DNA of 64,000 bases, taken from positions 62,001 to 126,000 of the forward strand of contig JAJZVM010000001.1 in NCBI GenBank assembly GCA_021845645.1, given 5' to 3'. Position numbers and translations under genes: made by a program. This stretch comes from Bacillota bacterium. GTDB lineage: Bacteria > Bacillota_E > JAJZYS01 > JAJYTV01. How positions within the stretch are numbered: position 1 is the first letter of the stretch; each line of letters starts with the position of its first letter. The notes beneath the pieces were generated by a model. The model ran no database searches, had not been told where the DNA came from, and worked only from the letters and a program-made list of their open reading frames with translations. Positions 8,289 to 17,841 of the stretch are shown here, one piece after another.

Positions 8289-9746
8289 TCAGCCCTTGGT
8301 CGCGAAGCGGACGAGCGTCTCGACACCGAAGCCGCTGGCGCCTTGGCCGGCCTCACCCGACTCCTCGTGGTAGGCCGTGCCGGCGATGTCCAGGTGCGCC
8401 CAGGGGGTGTCACCCGCGAAACGCGACAGGAAGGCCGCCGCGGTCGATGCGCCGCCTGGGCGCCCGCCGGTGCTCTTGGTGTCCGCGATCGAGCTCTTGA
8501 GGGCTTCCTTGTGCTCCGGATCGATGGGCATGCGCCAGTAGCGCTCGCCGGCCAGGTCGGCGGCGGCCAGCACCATGGACGCGTGACGCTCGTCGTTGGC
8601 GAAGAGGCCTGCCCGGTGCGTGCCGAGGGCGACGACGATGGCCCCCGTGAGCGTGGCCAGATCGATGATGTCCGCGACGCCCTCGCGCCGCAGCAGGGCC
8701 AGGCCGTCGGCGAGCACGAGCCTGCCCTCGGCGTCGGTGTTGGAGACCTCCACCGTGTCGCCGGAGAGCATGCGCAACACGTCGGACGGGCGATAGGCCC
8801 CGCTGCCGGTCATGTTCTCCGCGAGGACCAAGGCGCCGATGTAGCGGCCCCTGGCGCCGAGGCGGTGGATGGCGTGCATCGCGCCCACGACCGCCGCGGT
8901 ACCGGACATGTCGCTCTTCATCGTGAACATGCCGTCCTGCGTCTTGAGATCGAGTCCGCCGGAGTCGAAGGTGATGCCCTTGCCCAGGAAGGCGTGCCAC
9001 GGGCCCTCGCCACCGTCGTGGCGCAACAGGACGATGGCCGGCGGGTGCGCCGATCCGCGCCCTACCGCGAGGATGCCGCCGGCGCCCATCTCCTGCAGGC
9101 GGTCCGCGCCGACGACCTCCAACGCGAGTCCTGAGCGGCTGGCGATCTCCTCGACCAGCCGAACGAGCAGATCGGGGGTCTTGTCGTTGGGCGGCGTGTC
9201 GACGAGCTCGCGCGCGATCGCGACCCCCTCGGCGACCGCTGTGGCCTGCAGCAGAACGGCCCCGTCCACGGCGCCATTGGCCAGCAGCGTCAGTCGCTCG
9301 ACACCCGACTCCTGTGTCCCGGACTTGTACCCAAGGAAGCGGAAGGCGCCTGCAGCGCCGCCGATCAGGGCCGCTTCGGCGGCCGCATCCGGGCCACAGG
9401 CGGCATCCGCCGCGACGGCGACGGCCACATCGGCGCAGCCCAGGGCTCCAGCCTTGCGTACGCCCTGGGCCGCAGCGCGGCGCAGGCCAAGACGGTCGCA
9501 GCCGGCCCAGGCACCGAGGCCCACCAGAACAGCCATGCGTTCGCTGCCCTGCAGCGGCAGCACCAGCTGGTCGCCCTGCTCTCCCTTGAACGCCTTCTTG
9601 CCATACAGGCGGCCCAGGGCACCCTGCGACTGCTCATCGATCTCCGCGAGCAGGCCGGCAAGCGGCCTGTCCGAGAAGGCGAAGGCGACGACCGCATCAC
9701 CAGAGAACGACGCGAGCGCGCCGGTCCGCGACGAAAACTCCATCAT
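8289..9746 (-). CDS. pepA: Leucyl aminopeptidase (peptidase family M17)
   Basis: 485-residue cytosolic di-zinc aminopeptidase that removes N-terminal residues from peptides. The C-terminal catalytic domain carries GKGITFDSGG with the metal-binding Asp, MKSDMSGTAAVVGAM with Lys and Asp, and the family signature NTDAEGRL. The N-terminal domain is the divergent substrate-gating half seen in all M17 enzymes. Length is normal (about 480-500). Two adjacent ATG codons and a TTG are possible starts; AAGGGA lies just upstream. It sits 14 nt downstream of the membrane dipeptidase gene, so two peptide-degrading enzymes are paired. Confidence 0.95.
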   Translation of the reverse strand: MMEFSSRTGALASFSGDAVVAFAFSDRPLAGLLAEIDEQSQGALGRLYGKKAFKGEQGDQLVLPLQGSERMAVLVGLGAWAGCDRLGLRRAAAQGVRKAGALGCADVAVAVAADAACGPDAAAEAALIGGAAGAFRFLGYKSGTQESGVERLTLLANGAVDGAVLLQATAVAEGVAIARELVDTPPNDKTPDLLVRLVEEIASRSGLALEVVGADRLQEMGAGGILAVGRGSAHPPAIVLLRHDGGEGPWHAFLGKGITFDSGGLDLKTQDGMFTMKSDMSGTAAVVGAMHAIHRLGARGRYIGALVLAENMTGSGAYRPSDVLRMLSGDTVEVSNTDAEGRLVLADGLALLRREGVADIIDLATLTGAIVVALGTHRAGLFANDERHASMVLAAADLAGERYWRMPIDPEHKEALKSSIADTKSTGGRPGGASTAAAFLSRFAGDTPWAHLDIAGTAYHEESGEAGQGASGFGVETLVRFATKG

Positions 9747-9760
9747 CAAGCTTCCCTTCT

Positions 9761-10714
9761 CTATGCCAGGGCCTCTTGGAGCACTCTGCGCAGGTTGCCG
9801 CCGAGGATGCCCTCGCTCTCCTCAGCGCTGAAGCCGGCCTGCGTCAGGGCAAGCCGCAGGTTGGGGTAGTCCTGCACGCCGCCAAGCCCTTCCGGCCATG
9901 CCGAGATGCCGTCGAAGTCGGAACCGAGGCCGATATGCCGGGGACCGACGAGATCGGCGATGTGCCGCACGTGCCGCATGAGGTCTTCGAGCGTGGCGGG
10001 CCCCTCGTCGACGACGAACTGGGTGTAGAAGTTCATGCCGACCACGCCGCCGCGCTCCGCCATGGCCTTCAACTGCTCGTCGCGCAGGTTGCGCGGGTGC
10101 TTGCAGATGCTGCGCGCGTTGGAGTGGGACGCGATGAGCGGGCCCTCGCTCGTCTCAAGGAGGTCCCAGAAGCCCTTCTCCCCGAGGTGGGAGACGTCGA
10201 GCAGCATGTGCAGGCGCTGCATCGCCTGCACGATCTGCCGGCCCTTCGCGCTCAGACCGCCGCCGGACTCCTGCTCAAGAGCGCCGTCCGCCAGCTCGTT
10301 GCGCTCGTTCCAGGTCAGCATGGCGCTGCGTACGCCGAGCATGTAGAGGCTCTCCAGCACCTCTACCGAGGCACCGATGGCGCCCAGTCCCTCGACGGCC
10401 AGCAGGCCGCCGACGCTGCCCTCGCGCGGCTCGACGTCCGCCGCTCTCAGCACGGGGCGCAGGCGCCCCTCGCTCAGGGCGACGGAACGGTGGAAGTGGG
10501 CAGCCATCTCGAGGATGCGCCTGAGGTTCAGTCCGGGTCCGTGCGACGGCACCGTGAACAGCGCGAAGAACTGGAGGCCAACGCCAGCCGCCAGCATGCG
10601 CGGCAGGTCCAGGTGACCGGGCAGGCTCTCGCAGAGGCTCTGGGCTGCGGGATGGTCCCCCGTCAGCAGCATCAGGGTGTCGCAATGGGCATCGGCAATC
10701 GAGGGTAAACGCAC
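9761..10714 (-). CDS. Membrane dipeptidase (renal dipeptidase, peptidase family M19)
   Basis: 317-residue zinc dipeptidase of the amidohydrolase fold. Seen: the N-terminal metal site DAHCDT, the bridging Glu in GLLAVEGLGA, LLDVSHLGEKGFWD, IASHSNARSICKHPRNL and the C-terminal IGLGSDFDG. These are the M19 hallmarks in the usual order. Family members hydrolyse diverse dipeptides, including some with D-residues. No signal peptide is seen, so a cytosolic location is likely, as for most Firmicutes members. It begins 1 nt after the ymdB stop and precedes pepA, consistent with one transcript. Confidence 0.92.
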   Translation of the reverse strand: MRLPSIADAHCDTLMLLTGDHPAAQSLCESLPGHLDLPRMLAAGVGLQFFALFTVPSHGPGLNLRRILEMAAHFHRSVALSEGRLRPVLRAADVEPREGSVGGLLAVEGLGAIGASVEVLESLYMLGVRSAMLTWNERNELADGALEQESGGGLSAKGRQIVQAMQRLHMLLDVSHLGEKGFWDLLETSEGPLIASHSNARSICKHPRNLRDEQLKAMAERGGVVGMNFYTQFVVDEGPATLEDLMRHVRHIADLVGPRHIGLGSDFDGISAWPEGLGGVQDYPNLRLALTQAGFSAEESEGILGGNLRRVLQEALA

Positions 10715-10715
10715 G

Positions 10716-11495
10716 TCACTCGCGGATGAAGATCCGCTGCACCTCCCTGGCCATTCCCGACTCTCGGTCCACCTCCACGACTACGGCATTGAGCTGGCGC
10801 CTTCCTTCCGCCACCTCAAAGCGTGTCGGCAACTGGTGCAGCATGCGCTGCACCATGGCGTCCTTGTCCATGCCCAGCACCGCGTCGGCGGGTCCGGTCA
10901 TGCCGACATCGGTGATGTACGCCGTACCCCCCGGGAGAATCCGGTCGTCGGCGGTCTGGACGTGGGTGTGCGTCCCGACGACGGCGGCGGCGCGGCCGTC
11001 AAGGTACCAGCCCATCACCTCCTTCTCGGAGGTCGCCTCGCCGTGGAAGTCGAGGAAGACCGCGTCGCAGCGGCCCCTGTGAGCCTCGATCTCCCCGTCC
11101 ACCGCGCGGAACGGGTCGTCGAGCAGGATCGGCAGGAACACCCTGCCCATCGCATTCAGCACGAGGACACGGCAGCCCGCGGCCTCCACGACCACGGCGC
11201 CCCTGCCCGGGGCGCCGGGCGGATAGTTGAGCGGCCGCAGCAGGCGAGGCTCCTCGTCGAGGAGCGTCATCGCCTCCTTCTTGTCGAAGGTGTGGTTGCC
11301 GAGCGTGACGACGTCCGCCCCCGCGGCCAGCAGCTCTGCGTAGACCGACGGCGTGATGCCGAACCCGGCCGCGGCGTTCTCTCCGTTCACGACGACCAGG
11401 TCGGCCCCGTGGCTGCGGCGCAGCGACGGCAGGTGCTCGCGCAGCATGCTGCGGCCAGGTCTGCCGCAGACGTCTCCGACCATCAAGATGCGCGT
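10716..11495 (-). CDS. ymdB: TIGR00282 family metallophosphoesterase (YmdB-like phosphodiesterase)
   Basis: About 259 residues. The family hydrolyses 2',3'-cyclic nucleotides and phosphodiesters; in B. subtilis YmdB affects biofilm and motility choices. Motifs seen: GDVCGRPGR, VVNGENAAAGFG, TLGNHTFDKKE, LDFHGEATSEKE and GTHTHVQT, giving the full dinuclear site. Start problem: homologues begin M-R-I-L-x-x-G-D; here RILMVGD is preceded by an ACG, 1 nt after the thyX-like stop and 7 nt after AAGGAGGT. The nearest conventional codons, TTG at 11486 and ATG at 11483, lie too far from that site and would shorten the first strand. The neighbourhood rny - ymdB is classical. Confidence 0.88.
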   Translation of the reverse strand, partial: TRILMVGDVCGRPGRSMLREHLPSLRRSHGADLVVVNGENAAAGFGITPSVYAELLAAGADVVTLGNHTFDKKEAMTLLDEEPRLLRPLNYPPGAPGRGAVVVEAAGCRVLVLNAMGRVFLPILLDDPFRAVDGEIEAHRGRCDAVFLDFHGEATSEKEVMGWYLDGRAAAVVGTHTHVQTADDRILPGGTAYITDVGMTGPADAVLGMDKDAMVQRMLHQLPTRFEVAEGRRQLNAVVVEVDRESGMAREVQRIFIRE

Positions 11496-11496
11496 G

Positions 11497-12921
11497 TCAG
11501 ATACCTCCTTCGAGTTCCGGCAGCCAGGCGAACGGATGCACCCCCTGGACGAGGCCATGCAGCAGTTCAGCGGCCCCCCGGATCTCCCATTGGGCGTCGG
11601 GCTTGCCGCGCTGGCGGACGAAGTGGCAGACCTCCGCGAGATCGAGCGACGCCAGCACGGACCGGCGGTGCGCGTTGAGCACGAGGTAGCGGCTGGCCGG
11701 ATGCGCCGCCCCGAGCCGTGCGGCGGCGTCCGCGGCCTGCTCGGCCGCCTGCCTCAGCAGACTCTCGGCGCCTGCGGCGCGCACGAGCGGCGGCACCACG
11801 ACGCCCCCGGCGAAGCCCGGCTCCGACCAGGTGAAGTCGATGCGGCGGCTGTGCCGAAGCAGCTGGTGCCAAGCCGCTTCCGAGACGTCGAACTGCACTT
11901 CGTAGCGCAAGAGGTGATAGGCGGCGGGCGGCGCGTCATAGGGACCGTAGGGCGTGATCGACTGCACGATGGCGAGCAGTTCGCGGTCCGTGCTGCGCGA
12001 GAGGTCCTCGCCGGGCCTGACGGCCGTCGCCAGGCGGCGCAGGGCCGCCCCGTTCGGCACGGTGCCGACCAGGCGCACAGGCGTCGTCGCCTCGCCGCGC
12101 GGCGCGCCGCCGGTCGGGCGACGGCGCACGCTCTCCGAGGAGTCGGCGTGGCGCATCAGCGTCGGCACGACCACCTTGGCCTCGTCGAGCATCGCTTCGC
12201 CCAGCCGCGCCTCCTCGGGGTGGGACGACGAGCGCAGAAGCACGATGGCGTCGCGCAGGGCACGGGCATTCCCCGTGACACCGAGGTTCGTCAGCGTGGC
12301 GAGCGGCAGGGCGTAGCGCGCATCCTCGAAGGCCTGGCGCTCCAGTCGGCGGGCGGTCTTCTCGTCGGCGAGATCCAGCCCGCCTTCCTCCGCGAGGTAC
12401 CGCACGATCGCCTGGCGGATGGCAAGGTAGCTGTCGTAGAGGCTCTGCATCACGCCGTCGTACACTTTGGCCTCGCGCGCCGTCAGGTGCGGGCGGTAGT
12501 ACGCGTCCCGCTCCGGCCCCTGGTAGCGCTGCGAGTACTCGGTGAAGCTCAGGAAGGGATTCGCCAGTTCGAGGGCCGCCGACGCAAGGCGCGAGACGCG
12601 CTCGACCCCGAGGTGCACGGTCGCGTGCTCCGCCACCGACGCGTGCCCATAACTCACCACCCAGCGCTCGTGGAACGCGGAAGCGGTCGCCGCCGCCTGC
12701 GTCGCCGCGACGACGCCGGCCCCCGCGCCGAACGCCCCGATGTCGCCCTCGTCGCCCGCCAGCAGGCGCTCGAGGTTGTCGCGGAACGAACGCGGGCTGC
12801 GCGACACGTAGGCGAAAATGACCGCGATCACTTCCTCCGGCAGGTTGTAGATCGCGTACACGTCACGGTCCGTATTGGAGACGAAGCGCTCTAGCGACGA
12901 CAGACGCGTGCCCTCCTCCAC
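11497..12921 (-). CDS. Tandem ThyX-like protein (divergent FAD-dependent thymidylate synthase family)
   Basis: 474 residues, about twice a normal ThyX, made of two ThyX-like halves. The N-half has SYGHASVAEHA (90-100) and SFTEYSQRY (125-133), but the RHR of the canonical RHRxxS motif reads NPF; a GNARALRDAI segment follows near 217. The C-half has LLRHSRRIDFTWSEP (354-368), where RH is kept but the rest of the signature is altered, and ends with LNAHRRSVLASL and HFVRQRGKPDAQWEI, matching the substrate-binding end of ThyX. True ThyX makes dTMP from dUMP with FAD and methylene-tetrahydrofolate. Whether this protein does so is uncertain. The GTG at 12921 lacks a Shine-Dalgarno; a CTG at 12903 has GGAGGAGGG 7 nt upstream. 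Confidence 0.75.
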   Translation of the reverse strand: MEEGTRLSSLERFVSNTDRDVYAIYNLPEEVIAVIFAYVSRSPRSFRDNLERLLAGDEGDIGAFGAGAGVVAATQAAATASAFHERWVVSYGHASVAEHATVHLGVERVSRLASAALELANPFLSFTEYSQRYQGPERDAYYRPHLTAREAKVYDGVMQSLYDSYLAIRQAIVRYLAEEGGLDLADEKTARRLERQAFEDARYALPLATLTNLGVTGNARALRDAIVLLRSSSHPEEARLGEAMLDEAKVVVPTLMRHADSSESVRRRPTGGAPRGEATTPVRLVGTVPNGAALRRLATAVRPGEDLSRSTDRELLAIVQSITPYGPYDAPPAAYHLLRYEVQFDVSEAAWHQLLRHSRRIDFTWSEPGFAGGVVVPPLVRAAGAESLLRQAAEQAADAAARLGAAHPASRYLVLNAHRRSVLASLDLAEVCHFVRQRGKPDAQWEIRGAAELLHGLVQGVHPFAWLPELEGGI

Positions 12922-12924
12922 AAA

Positions 12925-12955
12925 GGCGGGGGTCGGCCCTAGACCGCCCCCCGCC
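12925..12955 (-). terminator. GC-rich hairpin downstream of rny
   Basis: GGCGGGGG (12925-12932) pairs with CCCCCGCC (12948-12955). On the minus strand the stem is followed by only TTTG, so termination would be weak. It lies just after rny and touches the start of the ThyX-like gene, so it may be an attenuator or an mRNA-end stabiliser. Confidence 0.4.
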
Positions 12956-12965
12956 GCCAGGTGAA

Positions 12966-14534
12966 CTACTTCGCGATGTCGACGGCCCTTGTCTCGCGCA
13001 CCACCGCAACCTTGATCTGGCCAGGGTAGGTCAGTTCCTGCTCGATGCGCCGCGCGATGTCGTGCGCCATGCGTACCGCCTGCAGGTCGTCCACCTTGTC
13101 CGGCTTGACGATGATGCGGATTTCGCGGCCTGCCTGGATGGCATACGTCTTGTCGACACCCTCGAAGGAATCTGCGATCTCCTCGAGCTTCCTGAGCCGC
13201 TTGACGTAGAGTTCCAGGCTCTCCCGCCGGGCACCGGGCCTCGCGGCCGAGATGGCGTCCGCCGCCGTGACGATGACTGCCTCGACCGAGTGCGGCTCGC
13301 CGCCGTGGTGCGCCTCCATGGCCCAGATCACCGTCTGCGGCTCCTTGTACTTGCGCAGCAGGTCGATCCCGAGCTCGAGGTGCGTGCCCTCCATCTCGTG
13401 CGTCAGGGCCTTGCCAATGTCGTGCAAGAGCCCGCCGCGCTTCGCCACCTGGATGTCGGCGCCGAGCTCCGCCGCGATCATGCCGGCGACGAGCGCCACC
13501 TCCACCGAGTGCTTGAGCACGTTCTGGCCATAGCTGGTGCGGTAGCGCAGACGACCGAGCAGCTTCACGAGCTCGGGGTGCAGGTTGTGCACGCCGACGT
13601 CGAAGCAGGCCTGCTCGCCCTCCTCGCGGATCCGGTCCTCCATCTCCTTCTTGACCTTCTCCACGACTTCCTCGATGCGCGCGGGGTGGATGCGGCCATC
13701 GGTCACCAGGCGCTCGAGTGCGATGCGGGCGATCTCCCGCCGGATCGGGTCGAAGCCGGAAATCAGCACGGCCTCCGGCGTGTCGTCGACGATCAGGTCG
13801 ACGCCGGTCGCGTTTTCGAGAGCGCGGATGTTTCGCCCCTCGCGGCCGATGATGCGGCCCTTCATGTCGTCGGACGGCAACTCCACCACGGACACCGTGG
13901 ACTCTGCCACATGGTCCGCCGCGTAGCGCTGCACCGCGAGCGCGATGATGTTGCGCGCCCGCTTCTCGGCCTCCTCCTTGGCGCGCTGCTCGGTTTCGCG
14001 GATGCGCACCGCGATCTCGCGGCTCATCTCCTGCTCCACCTGCGCCAGAACGAGCTTGCGGGCCTCATCGGCCGTCAGGCTGGCCATGCGCTCAAGCTCG
14101 CCGAGTGCCCGCACGCGGATCTCCTCGACCTGCTGACGCCCGCGGTCCAGTTGACGCTCGTCCGCCTCCAGGGCGTCCTGGCGCCTGTCCTGCTGCTCGC
14201 TGCGCCGGTCTAGGGCCTCCTCGCGCTGCATCAGCCTCCGCTCGATCTCCTGAACCTCTTGACGCTGCTGCTGGATATCACGCTCAGCCTCGCTGCGTAG
14301 CCGGTGCGCTTCCTCCTTGGCCTGCAGGATCGCCTCGCGCAGGTGCGCCTCTGCATTGCGCTGCGCCTCTTCACGGATGCGACGAGCCGCGTCCTCCGCA
14401 GCCCGGAACCCGCCTTCCGCGTATCCGCGTCGCACGAAATAGCCGACAACACCTGCGACGGCGGCGACCACCACGGCCAGGAGGATGATCTCCCAGGCGC
14501 TCGTGTGGTCCACCCCCGCTCGGGTCGCGCTCAC
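12966..14534 (-). CDS. rny: Ribonuclease Y
   Basis: 522-residue endoribonuclease that starts bulk mRNA decay at the membrane. An N-terminal transmembrane helix is at about 16-34, followed by a long Glu/Arg/Gln-rich coiled coil to about 190. The KH domain carries [15 protein letters not shown] near 222-236, and the HD domain has [15 protein letters not shown] and the catalytic pair in [11 protein letters not shown] near 369-370. Length matches B. subtilis Rny (520). Start is a GTG with a poor ribosome-binding site; another GTG lies seven codons later. The gene follows recX and precedes the ThyX-like gene and ymdB, a conserved Firmicutes neighbourhood. Confidence 0.97.
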   Translation of the reverse strand: MSATRAGVDHTSAWEIILLAVVVAAVAGVVGYFVRRGYAEGGFRAAEDAARRIREEAQRNAEAHLREAILQAKEEAHRLRSEAERDIQQQRQEVQEIERRLMQREEALDRRSEQQDRRQDALEADERQLDRGRQQVEEIRVRALGELERMASLTADEARKLVLAQVEQEMSREIAVRIRETEQRAKEEAEKRARNIIALAVQRYAADHVAESTVSVVELPSDDMKGRIIGREGRNIRALENATGVDLIVDDTPEAVLISGFDPIRREIARIALERLVTDGRIHPARIEEVVEKVKKEMEDRIREEGEQACFDVGVHNLHPELVKLLGRLRYRTSYGQNVLKHSVEVALVAGMIAAELGADIQVAKRGGLLHDIGKALTHEMEGTHLELGIDLLRKYKEPQTVIWAMEAHHGGEPHSVEAVIVTAADAISAARPGARRESLELYVKRLRKLEEIADSFEGVDKTYAIQAGREIRIIVKPDKVDDLQAVRMAHDIARRIEQELTYPGQIKVAVVRETRAVDIAK

Positions 14535-14639
14535 GCGATCCGTTTCTCTGTTTCCATTGGTCCTCGTGTAGGCAGCCAGGTCTTACCCAGCCCTGGAAAC
14601 CGCGCTCTGATGCGATTCTTGCAGAGCACAGGTGTACCG

Positions 14640-15101
14640 TCAAGCGTCATGCCACCCGGGGTCGATGCCGTTCTCCGCCAGCGCCTGCCGCACGGACTCC
14701 TCCGTGAAGCCTCTTCGGGCCAATTGGCCGACCATGCGCGCGACGGCCCTGGTGTCGGCAGGACGCCCGTGACGCGCAAGGTAGGCCGCGAGAGCCGCCC
14801 TGCAGCGGCCAAGATCGTCGACGGAGGAAAGCGCCTCCTCGGCGGCGCGCTGCGGCACCCGACGCCTCTCGAGATCGTGGCGCACCCGGAGGATGCCTCC
14901 CGGTGCGAGACCGCCACGCTCCGCGATGTCCTGCGCGATCCTGCGATCGTCGAGCAGGCCGAGGCGCCGCGCCTTGCCTATTGCCGCCCGCGCCTTTGTC
15001 CGACCGCAGCCCCGGTCCACGAGGGCCTCCTCGGCCTCGGCGAGGGTGAGGGCCCTGCGATCGAGCAGCCGAAGGAGCTCCTCCCAGGCGTCCACGGCCA
15101 C
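14640..15101 (-). CDS. recX: Regulatory protein RecX
   Basis: 153 residues; a modulator that binds RecA filaments and limits or tunes recombinase activity. The three-helix repeat layout of RecX is visible: LTLAEAEEALVDRGC, KARRLGLLDDRRIAQDIAE and, near the end, LARRGFTEESVRQAL. Length is at the short end of the family. It starts with GTG 3 nt after the recA stop, so it is co-transcribed with recA, the usual arrangement. Confidence 0.92.
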   Translation of the reverse strand: MAVDAWEELLRLLDRRALTLAEAEEALVDRGCGRTKARAAIGKARRLGLLDDRRIAQDIAERGGLAPGGILRVRHDLERRRVPQRAAEEALSSVDDLGRCRAALAAYLARHGRPADTRAVARMVGQLARRGFTEESVRQALAENGIDPGWHDA

Positions 15102-15104
15102 CCT

Positions 15105-17207
15105 CTACTCGACGTCCGCGCCGTCCTGCGCGCTGCCGGTCGGCAGCTTCGCGGCCTTGAGCGCCTCGCGGATGCGATCCTCGATTTCCTTGGCCACGTC
15201 CGCGTGCTGCTTGAGGTGGTCGCGCACGTTCTCACGCCCCTGCCCCAGCCGCTCGCCGGCGTAGGAGTACCATGCACCGCTCTTCTGGATGATGTCCATC
15301 TCGGTGCCGAAGTCGACAAGGCTGCCTTCCTTCGAGATGCCCTCGCCATAGATGATGTCAAACTCCGCCTGCTTGAACGGCGGTGCGACCTTGTTCTTAA
15401 CCACGCGGACGCGCGTGCGGTTGCCGACCACTTCCGTTCCTTGCTTGAGCGACTCGATGCGGCGTACGTCGAGTCGCACCGAGGCGTAGAACTTGAGCGC
15501 TCGGCCGCCGGGTGTCGTTTCAGGACTGTTGTGAACCACGATGTGGTCAGCGAGGAAGTTGTGCGATCCCTCGACCTCGATGTCATAACGATTCAAACCG
15601 CGTTGCAGGGGCTTTCTGCGGATGTCGATCACCGGCGCGGGGACGGGCTTGAACGTGACGTCGACGAACTCCCGCTGAGGCTCGCGGTACTGCCCCCGGT
15701 GCTCCGGCAGGAGCTTGTGCTCCATCGACGGAGGCACGTAGGGTGCCATCAGTGCACTCAGTCGACGACTTCCGGCTTGATCGAATCGGAGGTGGGCTAT
15801 CTGGCCACGCCCTCGGGGGTCTACCGTCACCGGCACGCGGAGTCGTTGCGTCAGCCACTCCGCCACGGTGACTCTCGTCTCCTCGTCCATTGCCTGCACG
15901 ACGATGTCGTACCGTCCTTGCGACTTGGCCTTGTTGCGCAAGGTCAGATTCCCGTCGTCCATGACCCAGATCGCCAGGCCGAGGTCCGTCAAGCTGTCCA
16001 GGTACTGACGGCTGAAGTGCTTCCCACCATCGCGGTAGACCTCGCGATAGAGGGGGTAGAGTTCGGGAAGCGGTGTCGTGTCGACGAACCTGGCTCCCTT
16101 TGCAGACGTCCACTGTGTCTGAGGGATGTTCGCCATGAATGAAGCCTTCCAGACCAAGTACGAGATCTCTTTCGCCGCGTGTCCCAGGCGCAAACGCACG
16201 GCCCGCGCTTCCCGCCTGACCGGCGACAGGCTTCCGTCTCCGAGCAGGCTGCCCATGACGATCTGCCGCTGCAGAGCGCTGAGGCGGTGCTCAACGGCAA
16301 CCATGACCTCGTCTCCCACCCTCAGACGCCCTGCACGGCGGTATCCGCGAGGAGTCAAAACAGGGTGGTTCTCGGTGCAACTGACCTGGGCACGACCCTT
16401 GCCTCCAGGGTAGTAGGTCGCGATCTGCAGGAAGCCATCACTCTTGCCGTTGTTGAACCAGTTGACGACCCGGCGCGGCACCACCTTGCCAACGGCCGGA
16501 TCCCACGACAGAACCTCGACCGGGAGGCGTTGATTCACGATCTTGCCGATCCACTCAGTGCTGCCGTCCGCCAGTCGGACCCTGCTCCTGTAGGACAGGC
16601 AGCCGAACATGACCCCTACCTTCTCCCGCATCTGGTTGATGAAGATGGCGGTGGAGCGGCTCTTCGAGATCGCGCCCGTGAGCTTGCGCAGGGCCTGGGA
16701 CATGAGCCTGGCTTGCAGGCCGACGTGCGCATCGCCCATCTCGCCCTCGATCTCCGCCTTGGGCACCAGTGCCGCGACCGAGTCGATGACGATGACGTCG
16801 ATCGCGCCGGAGCGCACCAGCGCCTCGGCAATCTCGAGCGCCTGCTCGCCGGTGTCCGGCTGCGAGATCAGGAGCTCGTCGATGTTGACGCCCAGGTGGT
16901 GGGCATACGCAGGGTCCAGGGCGTGCTCCGCGTCGATGAACGCCGCGATGCCGCCAAGCTTCTGCGCTTCGGCGATGATGTGCAATGCCACCGTGGTCTT
17001 GCCCGAGGACTCCGGTCCGAAGATCTCCACGATGCGGCCGCGCGGCACGCCGCCGACGCCGAGTGCGGCATCGAGGGCGATGGCCCCTGTCGGGATGACG
17101 TCGATGTTCATCCCTGCGGAGGCCTCGCCGAGCCTCATGATGGAACCCTTGCCGAACTGCTTCTCGATCTGGGCCAGGGCGATGTCGAGCGCCCGCTCGC
17201 GGTCCAA
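15105..17207 (-). CDS. recA: Recombinase RecA precursor containing an intein
   Basis: 700-residue precursor; after protein splicing the RecA is 342 residues. RecA forms ATP-dependent filaments on single-stranded DNA, drives strand exchange and triggers LexA cleavage. Seen: GPESSGKTT (Walker A, about 64-72), [10 protein letters not shown] (Walker B, about 138-147) and the L1 segment [13 protein letters not shown]. The intein splits VGVMFG from SPETTPGG, where loop L2 begins, so RecA cannot work before splicing. I chose the TTG that gives [19 protein letters not shown], preceded by GGAAGGTGGG; a TTG 10 codons upstream (17237) is also open. Upstream are cinA, the helicase and thpR; recX follows. 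Confidence 0.97.
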   Translation of the reverse strand: MDRERALDIALAQIEKQFGKGSIMRLGEASAGMNIDVIPTGAIALDAALGVGGVPRGRIVEIFGPESSGKTTVALHIIAEAQKLGGIAAFIDAEHALDPAYAHHLGVNIDELLISQPDTGEQALEIAEALVRSGAIDVIVIDSVAALVPKAEIEGEMGDAHVGLQARLMSQALRKLTGAISKSRSTAIFINQMREKVGVMFGCLSYRSRVRLADGSTEWIGKIVNQRLPVEVLSWDPAVGKVVPRRVVNWFNNGKSDGFLQIATYYPGGKGRAQVSCTENHPVLTPRGYRRAGRLRVGDEVMVAVEHRLSALQRQIVMGSLLGDGSLSPVRREARAVRLRLGHAAKEISYLVWKASFMANIPQTQWTSAKGARFVDTTPLPELYPLYREVYRDGGKHFSRQYLDSLTDLGLAIWVMDDGNLTLRNKAKSQGRYDIVVQAMDEETRVTVAEWLTQRLRVPVTVDPRGRGQIAHLRFDQAGSRRLSALMAPYVPPSMEHKLLPEHRGQYREPQREFVDVTFKPVPAPVIDIRRKPLQRGLNRYDIEVEGSHNFLADHIVVHNSPETTPGGRALKFYASVRLDVRRIESLKQGTEVVGNRTRVRVVKNKVAPPFKQAEFDIIYGEGISKEGSLVDFGTEMDIIQKSGAWYSYAGERLGQGRENVRDHLKQHADVAKEIEDRIREALKAAKLPTGSAQDGADVE
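15528..16601 (-). mobile_element. RecA intein with LAGLIDADG homing endonuclease domain
   Basis: 358-residue in-frame intervening protein, residues 203-560 of the precursor. It starts with Cys ([14 protein letters not shown]), has a block-B-like [17 protein letters not shown], two LAGLIDADG-type motifs ([10 protein letters not shown] and [11 protein letters not shown]), and ends [21 protein letters not shown] before Ser, giving the terminal His-Asn and the +1 Ser needed for splicing. The site, MFG/SPETT, is the one used by the Mycobacterium leprae RecA intein (RecA-b), not the M. tuberculosis site. Both splicing and endonuclease motifs look intact. Confidence 0.95.
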
Positions 17208-17238
17208 CCCGATCCCACCTTCCGATGCGCTGCGCAAG

Positions 17239-17787
17239 CTAAACCGAAGGGTCTTCCCTGTCGGGGAGCGGGAATGCAGAGACGAGATGATAACGCGCTC
17301 CGCCAGGGAGAAGTTCGCTTTCGTACAGGCGGATTTCCTCTGCCTTTACACGCAACGGCGCGATCGATTGCACAGGAATTCGACAGACGTCCCTCAGCCG
17401 CCCGACCGTCACGTGCATGCGCAGCGGCCGCCGGTCGACGTCGATGCCGACCGCCCGCAGCCGCTCGCCGAGTTCCAGGGCGAGGCGATGGAGCCCTGGG
17501 GGCGTCACGCCGGTCAGGGCCACGATACGCGCCTCCGGGCGGGGAAAGCCGCCGAGACGGTCGAGGACATAGCGTTCGGCGGCCCCCTCCCCCGCCGCCG
17601 CCGCGCACGCGGCCTCGATCAGAGGCAGGCGCGACCCGGGCACCTCGCCGATGAAGGCGAGCGTCACATGACGGGACTCGGGCGGCGTGGGGCGGGCGCC
17701 GGGCAGCGCGGCCAGCGCCTCGGCGATGACCCGCCCGAGTTCAGCCCCGACCGGAATGTTGCCCAGCGCGACGAAGAGACGGGGCAC
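17239..17787 (-). CDS. thpR: RNA 2',3'-cyclic phosphodiesterase (2H family, ThpR)
   Basis: 182-residue protein of the 2H phosphoesterase superfamily. The two H-x-T-x motifs are H40-V-T-L43 and H125-V-T-V128, spaced as in ThpR/LigT. Known members open 2',3'-cyclic phosphates to 2'-phosphates and can ligate tRNA halves in vitro. It lies between the DEAD-box helicase and recA, and its end is close enough to recA for co-transcription. Confidence 0.92.
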   Translation of the reverse strand: MPRLFVALGNIPVGAELGRVIAEALAALPGARPTPPESRHVTLAFIGEVPGSRLPLIEAACAAAAGEGAAERYVLDRLGGFPRPEARIVALTGVTPPGLHRLALELGERLRAVGIDVDRRPLRMHVTVGRLRDVCRIPVQSIAPLRVKAEEIRLYESELLPGGARYHLVSAFPLPDREDPSV

Positions 17788-17811
17788 TGAAGTTCCCCCC
17801 GAATGCGGAGA

Positions 17812-17832
17812 AGGCGGGGCTGCGCCCCGCCC
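17812..17832 (-). terminator. Short GC hairpin downstream of the DEAD-box helicase
   Basis: GGCGGGGC (17813-17820) and GCCCCGCC (17824-17831) form an 8-bp stem with a TGC loop just after the helicase stop. On the minus strand only TTCTCC follows, so it is a weak or Rho-assisted terminator, or a processing barrier inside the operon. Confidence 0.4.
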
Positions 17833-17841
17833 TGCCCGCCT

